A DNA stretch of 64,000 bases from Leptodactylus fallax. Lineage: Eukaryota; Chordata; Amphibia; Anura; Leptodactylidae. Both the position numbers and the translations under genes were made by a program. How positions within the stretch are numbered: position 1 is the first letter of the stretch; each line of letters begins with the position of its first letter. A model generated the notes under the pieces. It was not told the DNA's origin, made no database searches, and saw only the letters and a program-made list of their open reading frames with translations. The stretch covers positions 868,001-932,000 of the forward strand of contig CAMRHE010000354.1 in assembly GCA_947044405.1 (NCBI GenBank), written 5' to 3'. Positions 57,662 through 64,000 of this stretch are shown in pieces.

Positions 57662-58600
57662 ATGGCGACCACCAAGTGTAACATCTCCTTCTCTCACGTC
57701 CAAGTCAACTACCTGGCCCCGGTGTATGGGGTAGAGTTTTTTTTAGCTTTACTAGGAAATGGATTTGCCATCTGGTTACTGGTGCCTAGAGGATCGAAGA
57801 AAAGTCATGCTGGCATAATTTTCTCTCTGAACCTTGCCGTGAGTGACTTGGCCTATGCATTGTCTCTACCCCTCCTTGTGGCTTATTACTCTATGGGCAA
57901 AAATTGGGTCTTCGGCCCTGCCATGTGTCAAATAGAGCGGTTTCTTTTCAATTGCAATCTTTACGGAAGTATCTTCTTCATCACTTGTATCAGCGCCAAC
58001 CGTTGCCTGGGAGTGGTGTACCCATTTTATGCCAGGGGTAAGGTAGAAAGCAAGCATGCCAAGGTGGCCAGTGTGATTGTCTGGGTGATAGTAGCCACCA
58101 TCTCAGCTCCAGTCTTTAAATTTTCGACAATAAAGGTTGAAGGTCCTACAAAGGAATGCATAGGAACGGCTCTTGACAGTATGTTGCCCTCCTACATACC
58201 ATACAGCTTGTTCCTTGCTGGATTCGGCTGTGGCCTCCCTTTTGTGATCACCCTTTTTTCATACATTGGCATCGCCAGAGCTGTATACAAAAGCCATGGA
58301 CTTGAATCAAGAGATAAGAGGAAGGTGGTCACCATGGTCTGCATCGTGGTGGCCCTTTACTCCATCTCCTTTCTGCCTTATCACATTCTGAGGAACCTGA
58401 ACCTTAGGAACAGAATGAAACCAACATCTTGTAAGTTGTCTTCTTATGTCCACTCTGCTTTTCAGGTAACTAGAGCTCTGGTGGCATTGAACCCTTGTAT
58501 TCATCCATTGTTGTACACATCGGTCATGGACAATGTGAGGGCAAGACTTGGTTGCTGCCAGGGATCTGTAGACCAAAAATCTGAAGATATACGACTGTAA
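57662..58600 (+). CDS. P2RY11: P2Y-family nucleotide receptor, P2RY11 orthologue (312 aa)
   Basis: Class A seven-transmembrane receptor for extracellular nucleotides; human P2Y11 signals through Gq and Gs. Visible features: sequon N7; LGN at 31-33 in TM1; LAVSD ending at D62 in TM2; C89 and C166 for the ECL1-ECL2 disulfide, with C6 and C257 for the second P2Y disulfide. The TM6 P2Y motif is H241-x-x-R244, and the TM7 Q268-x-x-R271 is of the P2Y1-like type. Departures from class-A consensus are N113-R-C115 at the DRY position and NPCIH (277-281) where NPxxY is usual. The cytoplasmic tail is short and CC at 298-299 may be palmitoylated. Identity rests on these motifs, FNCNLYGSIFFITCIS, and its place after PPAN. 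The ATG is the first in the frame. The human gene has an upstream exon, and TACACAG at 57621-57627 is a possible acceptor here. Confidence 0.9.
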   Translation: MATTKCNISFSHVQVNYLAPVYGVEFFLALLGNGFAIWLLVPRGSKKSHAGIIFSLNLAVSDLAYALSLPLLVAYYSMGKNWVFGPAMCQIERFLFNCNLYGSIFFITCISANRCLGVVYPFYARGKVESKHAKVASVIVWVIVATISAPVFKFSTIKVEGPTKECIGTALDSMLPSYIPYSLFLAGFGCGLPFVITLFSYIGIARAVYKSHGLESRDKRKVVTMVCIVVALYSISFLPYHILRNLNLRNRMKPTSCKLSSYVHSAFQVTRALVALNPCIHPLLYTSVMDNVRARLGCCQGSVDQKSEDIRL

Positions 58601-58800
58601 TATGACACTTCAACTGTTCAGGAAGAGACCACTTAAAACTCAAGGAGACTGGCAAGTGGTTGAGCCAAAAGGACATGGGAATTGGTCAAGAGTGTGGAAT
58701 GTATTGTGAATCGTGAGAAGAACACTGTATTGTAAACAATGTCCAATACTTTCCTTTAGCACTAGATCAATCTTGGACAAAGTTAAGCAACCAATGTCTG

Positions 58801-59205
58801 AACTTCAACCTTACAAACAGACCAAAGCCACCATCTTGTGAGTGGTCTTCTTATGTCCACTCTGCTTTTCCGATAACTAGAGGTCTGGTGAAGTTGAACC
58901 CTTGTATTTATCCACTGTTGTATACATCAGTCATGGACAACGCAAGGGCAAAGCTTGGTTGCTGCCAGGAACCTGTAGACCAAAAATTAGAAGATATACG
59001 ACGGTGGTGTGAGACTTCAACTGTTTAGGAAGGGACAACCTCAGACTCAAGGGGATTGGAAACTGGTTGAATGGAAGGGAAATAGAAAAGGTTAAGAGTA
59101 TGGAACGTATCGTGGTTGAGAAGAACATTGCACAGTAAACAATGTCCAATCCTCTCCTTGAGCACTAGATCCATCTTGGTCAAAGTTAAGCAACCAATGT
59201 CTGTA
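58801..59205 (+). pseudogene. Tandem partial duplicate of the P2RY11 3' end
   Basis: Copies 58394-58800, that is codon 245 to the stop plus about 200 bp of 3' flank, placed head to tail. About 157 bp compared by eye is roughly 87% identical. The receptor frame stays open for 75 codons (NFNLTNRPKPPSC to a TAG at 59026), with a tail extended beyond DIR. It lacks a start and TM1-6, so it is a gene fragment unless spliced. Confidence 0.85.
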
Positions 59206-60565
59206 AGGACCTTGTAAAGCATTCATATTTATGTTTGGTTCTAAGATGTTTACTATTGCCTGCAAATATGGTGGATGACCCAGAATAGTTACCTGCCACG
59301 TACAACTATATGTGGCAAGATGAGGGGTTGCTTGGCCTTATTGTATGAGCTGCCACCAAATAAATCTATATATATATAAATATAAAATTATCTATTTATA
59401 ACGCATGCACAATATTACGACATTGATAGCCAGGTTGCGTAGATTACAGCTTAGGTCCATTTACTCTAATGGAGCTGATCTGCAATATCAGACAAAATCC
59501 ACAAATAGGTGTGGCGCTGTTTCTGAAAGAAGCCTTGTTTTTCAATCCCGTACCACCCCTTCAACTACAGTTCTCCATAACCCACTATTATCTGAATGCT
59601 ATGAGGATATACAATAACATAACAATACATTATTTATTCTACAGCTATAAGGTCTTGTTCACACTGGTGTTTTTCACTATGATAATCACATAGTTACTGA
59701 CTCAGTGACAACTAGCATTGATTTTAATGGTCATCTTAACCTGAATTGAAAATTATAATGTTGTGAATGTGGGCCAAGAGAATTCTTCTAAAGTGTAACC
59801 ACATTGTTCTAATAAAGTTATTGGTATAGCTTGCCGCTTCTGCCATGTTTGTGTGATCCTTTCAGTACTGGTGCAGATTTGTCAGACACTTGTTAGAATT
59901 TCAAAGGTTTGGGGAGTCTGTTTGTTACACCCATACTTGACCTGTTCACATTTACTACATCTGGACCATTCAGTTCCTCGGGGGCAGTGCCTATTTCCCT
60001 GCTTAATGGCTTCATGAGCAGCCATAGTGCTAAAAAATTTACAAATCTCATCCACATGCTGCGACTGCTGCAGCAAATATGGTCTGGAAAATCTGGATTG
60101 TATACTGTCTGCATTTCCAGGACTGAATCTGGTCTGGAGACCGGGAGTCCTTGCATCATAGTGATTTATATAGCAGGCCCTGCCTCTCCACAGCTCCTCT
60201 GTCCTATACTACATACAGTGTGAGGCAGTAGAGCTGTGGAGAGGCAAGGACTTCTCAGCGGCCTAAGTAAAGGAACCAGGACGTCACTCACATATGTCAC
60301 CTGTGACGTCCCATGTCCTTTCCTTAGGCCGCTCATTGGCCTCAATGGTCACGTGTGATAGGTACTTCATAACATAACACCATAACAAGACACCGGATTG
60401 GACCGCGGTGGGAGACACCGGAGCACCCTCCCCGGGTTATCCTGGACTACCCCTTTAAAGTCAATGGGGAGCACTCGGATGTCTATGAGAGGTGAAATCC
60501 ACCACCAAATTCACATGATACCTATGCAGTTTTTGTTGCTACTTGTGTATATAGCCTTGTAGTTA
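59206..60565. other. P2RY11 3' flank
   Basis: Contains a 16-bp stem (GAGCTGTGGAGAGGCA at 60231-60246 with its complement at 60181-60196) and a GC-rich block at 60270-60360 like 22960-23090. No gene is seen. Confidence 0.4.
59359..59364 (+). promoter_or_regulatory. Possible polyadenylation signal for P2RY11
   Basis: AATAAA lies 759 bp after the P2RY11 stop and beyond the duplicated tail. If used, the transcript would carry both copies of the 3' end. Confidence 0.35.
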
Positions 60566-62163
60566 CAGTGGGGAAAAAAAAGTATTTAGTCAGCCACCAA
60601 TTGTGCAAGTTCTCCCACTTAAAAAGATGAGGCCGGCCTGTAATTGTCATCATAGGTAGACCTCAACTATGAGAGACAAAATGAGAAAACAAATCCAGAA
60701 AATCACATTGTCTGATTTTTAAAGAATTTATTTGCAAATTATGGGGGAAAATAAGTATTTGGTCAATAACAAAAGTTCATCTCAATACTTTGTTATATAT
60801 CCTTTGTTGGCAATGACAGAGGTCAAACGTTTTCTGTAAGTCTTCACAAGGTTGGCACACACTGTTGCTGGTATGTTGGCCCATTCCTCCATGCAGATCT
60901 CCTCTAGAGCAGGGATGTTTTGGGGCTGTCACTGGGCAACACGGACTTTCAACTCCCTCTAAAGGTTTTCTATGGGGTTGAGATCTGGAGACTGGCTAAG
61001 CCAGTCCAGGACCTTGAAATGCTTCTTACGAAGCCGCTCCTTCGTTGCCCTGGCGGTGTGCTTGGGATCATTGTCATGCTGAAAGATCCAGCCACGTTTC
61101 ATCTTCAATACCCTTGCTGATGGAAGGAGGTTTGCACTCAAAATCTCACGATGCATGGCCCCATTCATTCTTTCATGTACACGGATCAGTCGTCCTGGTC
61201 CCTTTGCAGAGAAACAGCCCCAAAGCATGATGTTGCCCCCCCATGCTTCACAGTAGGTATGGTGTTCTTTGGATGCAACTCAGTATTCACTCTCCTCCAA
61301 ACACGACGAGTTGTGTTTCTACCAAACACTTCTACTTTGGTTTCATCTGACCATATGACATTCTCCCAATACTCTTCTGGAACATCCAAATGCTCTCTAG
61401 CAAACTTCAGACGGGCCCGGATATGTACTGGCTTAAGCAGGGGGACACGTCTGGCACTGCAGGATCTGAGTCCCTGGCGGCGTAGTGTGTTACTGACGGT
61501 AGCCTTTGTTACGTTAGTCCCAGCTTTCTGCAGGTCACTCACTAGGTCCCCCCGTGTGGTTCTGGGATTTTTGCTCACCGTTCTTGTGATCATTTTGACC
61601 CCACGTGGTGAGATCTTGCGTGGAGCCCCTGATGGAGGGAGATTATCAGTGGTCTTGTATGTCTTCCATTTTCTAATTATTGCTCCCACAGGTGATTTCT
61701 TCACACCAAGCTGCTTGCCTATTGCAGATTCAGTCTTCCCAGCCTGGTGCAGGTCTACAATTTTGTTTCTGGTCCTTCCACAGCTCTTTGGTCTTCACCA
61801 TAGTGGAGGTTGGAGTGTGACTGTTTGAGGTTGTGGACAGGTGTCTTTTATACTGATAACAATGTCACACAGGAGCCATTACTACAGGTAATGAGTGGAG
61901 GACAGAGGAGCCTCTTAAAGAAGTTACAGGTCTGTGAGAGCCAGAAATCTTGCTTGTTTGTAGGTGACCAAATACTTATTTTCCACCAAAATTTGCAAAT
62001 AAATTCTTAAAAAAATCAGACAATGTGATTTTCTGGATTTGTTTCCTCATTTTGTCTCTCATAGCTGAGGTCTACCTATGATGTCAATTACAGGCCGGCC
62101 TCATCTTTTTAAGTGGGAGAACTTGCACAATTGGTGGCTGACTAAATACTTTTTTCCCCACTG
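60566..62163 (-). mobile_element. Nearly complete Tc1-like transposon (1,598 bp)
   Basis: CAGTGGGG at the left and CCCCACTG at the right, flanked by TA. Subterminal GTATTTAGTCAGCCACCAAT repeats are on both sides, and an inner pair (CACATTGTCTGATTTT) makes the inverted ends over 180 bp. The minus strand encodes a Tc1 transposase in two pieces. 61186-61704 contains [20 protein letters not shown] and [14 protein letters not shown]; 60959-61228 contains [12 protein letters not shown] and [12 protein letters not shown]. They are one base out of frame at a homopolymer near 61236, with further breaks in the N-terminal domain. Confidence 0.92.
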
Positions 62164-62500
62164 TATATGTCTTTCTATTCCACTTTGGTCATCCAGAATG
62201 TCTGATAATCCGGCACCTCTCAGTTTTCTGTGTCGCCAGTTTAAAGAAATACATTTATGAATCCCCAATTTGTGTCAAAAAAGGTGCAAGTCCGTCACAC
62301 ATAGGCCAAAAATTTTATTTATTTTTTTTTTTTTTTGCGGTTCACTGCACTTTGTAAAAAAGTGGAGCCAAAGACATAACGAAAGTAACACCTGAAATCT
62401 ACTTCAGCTTTCTGTATTCTCTAAATTTATTTCAGTTTCACATGTATGGGGGGAGAGATTTAGGGGAGAGTTTTCTAGCGTACAAGGAATGAAAAAGCGC

Positions 62501-62982
62501 TCCCCTTCAGGAAAATGGCAAAAGCAGCGTAAGGCTAAGACCCCACGTAACGGACTGCAGCCAAAAAGAGCTGCGGGAAAAACCGTATTGGAAACATATT
62601 GCGGTTTTTCTTCCAGCGATTTTCAGAGAAAGTCTGCGGACTTTCTGCTTCAATTTTACCCATAGGGAAACCGCCGGCGTTTCCATAGGTGTAATTGACA
62701 TTCTGCGATTTACAAAAATGCAACGGCTTTGGAAATCGCAGCATTTCCACTGTGGGTATTTTTCAGCAATGTGTGGATGGGATTCGCTTTCAGGGACTAA
62801 ACAAGAAAAATTTTTGCACAAGTAGATTTTTTTTGCGCAATAAAATTGTGACCTTGTTTCTTGTTTAGTCCCTGCAAAGTGGATGGGACTGGAGCGAATT
62901 TTATTGCACAAGAAAACAACTTGTGCAAAAATTGTGACCTTTTTTCTCATTTACACAGCTTTTGCCATTTTCCTGAAGGGGA
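62501..62982. mobile_element. Foldback MITE with 25-bp ends
   Basis: TCCCCTTCAGGAAAATGGC at 62501 is inverted at 62958-62982. A nested pair (GGGACTAAACAAGAAA with TTTCTTGTTTAGTCCC) lies inside. No ORF of note. Confidence 0.8.
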
Positions 62983-63559
62983 GAACGAGGGGTGCGATTT
63001 GGCCAGATGTCAATGCAGGTGCAGGATACGCCTGATTCATAAATAGTGGACTATTTCAGCGTATTAATGCTGGTCTTGATAAATCCCCCCACGGATTTCT
63101 TGAGATGCGCTCTAATATGACAGGTGCGTCTTAGTAATTGTGACAGCGCTAGCGGACCACAGGTAAGACCACTAAACTGTACTCTGTGAAGCCTTTATAG
63201 TGTCTGAAAAAACCTAGCAGTAGGGGAATGTTCAAAAATTACAAACATTCCCTTTTGTAAAGAATGGGAAAGATTTCTGAAGTAGAAAAGTCTCCGGTTT
63301 GCAGCTTTTTAAACACCAGTTGCGACAGAAATTATTACACCACACACAGCACTTTCATGGAAGCAAAAGTAGCACAGGGTTTGTGCTCCACCTGTGGGCT
63401 ATACCCTCTCCTTAGGCACTATGCTAGCCAGTTTTAGCCTAGTGTCCGTAGGAGGTAAACACGACCTGACTCAGGTCTTCTGCCTTGCATCGTTTTGATT
63501 TTTTTTATTTTATTTTCAGGTACGGGTGTGTCTTCAATGTGTACGCCACACTAGTTGCA

Positions 63560-64000
63560 CCTACCTGAGGGTGCTTGGCTCTGTTGAGCGCCTTGCCAGT
63601 CAACTAGTTCCCATTGCTGCATCTGCGGCCAGAATACCAGTAACTCCACTCCCACGTGTGAGGTCACCAAAGGAGTGACCCTGCATCGCCCGAAAACGCC
63701 GCCCTCATTTGATTCCTGGGCCCCCTTACTCTGGCCATGTGCCAACCATCCTCCTCCAGCCACTCTCAGTATTTTCAATCTTTTCATGGCTCCACTTCTC
63801 GCTCCAGTGGGCAGCCTTCCAGAAACTCCATTTCCAAGAAGCCCTCCTTCAAGATCAGACCTGCCTGGCAGTCCCACACCAAGCCCTCCAGGTTTTCCTC
63901 GTCTAAGTCCTCCTCTACATGAAGGCCTTCCCCCACTCAGGGCTCCTCGGGTGTGGAGGAGGGTGCTCTCCTTCCAGGAGATCTGGCTAACCAGTGTCAA
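63560..64000 (+). mobile_element. Possible DIRS-like retrotransposon fragment, cut by window edge
   Basis: A + strand Ser/Lys-rich stretch (SRSSGQPSRNSISKKPSFK, then RPAWQS) is followed near the edge by RVLSFQEIWLTSV. This recalls the gag-like end and the GGRLSFF-type start of a DIRS reverse transcriptase region. Frames are broken and the match is from memory only. Confidence 0.35.

Noticed and set aside
61151..61828. A 225-codon forward ORF
   Set aside because: It is the antisense shadow of the Tc1-like transposase on the minus strand.
1..64000. CRISPR array or bacterial defence system
   Set aside because: The tandem repeats have no unique spacers and the genes are intron-containing vertebrate genes.

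Overview
The window is vertebrate nuclear DNA, most probably from an anuran amphibian. No species can be named from it. The reasons are canonical GT-AG introns, a fibrillar-collagen exon pattern, a Brix-domain gene and a P2Y receptor, all set in repeats typical of frog genomes: TTAAAGG-ended MITEs resembling the Xenopus T2 family, many Tc1-like elements, L1/Tx1-, CR1- and Rex1-like LINE fragments, and long minisatellites. There is no bacterial or phage content. All three protein genes are on the + strand in the order COL5A3, PPAN, P2RY11, which is the order of human 19p13.2.

Layout: (1) 3157-16732 is the 3' half of COL5A3: 23 Gly-X-Y exons (176 uninterrupted triplets) and five C-propeptide exons. 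Positions 1-3156 are intron with a minisatellite and Tc1 debris. The last intron carries a 46-bp array. (2) 16.7-26.0 kb is intergenic: T2-like MITEs, an L1-like 3' end, a decayed Tc1 copy and a Rex1-like LINE fragment. (3) 26163-38643 is PPAN in 12 exons behind a TATA-less CRE/ETS/E-box promoter. Intron 1 is almost entirely a ~54-bp array containing a YY1-core motif. Intron 5 encodes a box C/D snoRNA whose D-box guide selects 18S U799, so it is the SNORD105 homologue. The last exon has a C6 run that puts the genuine basic tail out of frame. (4) 38.7-57.6 kb is a repeat-filled spacer with a complete Tc1-like element (41180-42720) and five large tandem arrays. A strong splice donor at 51361 may end a 5' non-coding exon of P2RY11. 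(5) 57662-58600 is the P2RY11 ORF, followed directly by a partial tandem duplicate of its own 3' end. (6) 59.2-64.0 kb holds a second complete Tc1-like element with intact ends (60566-62163), a foldback MITE and a possible DIRS-like fragment.

Functionally the neighbours are unrelated: an extracellular matrix chain, a nucleolar 60S assembly factor with an rRNA-methylation guide in its intron, and a nucleotide receptor. The shared theme is conserved synteny with spacers inflated by repeats. The most useful observations are the intronic SNORD105 homologue, the YY1-core array just inside PPAN, the P2RY11 tail duplication, and the PPAN homopolymer frameshift.
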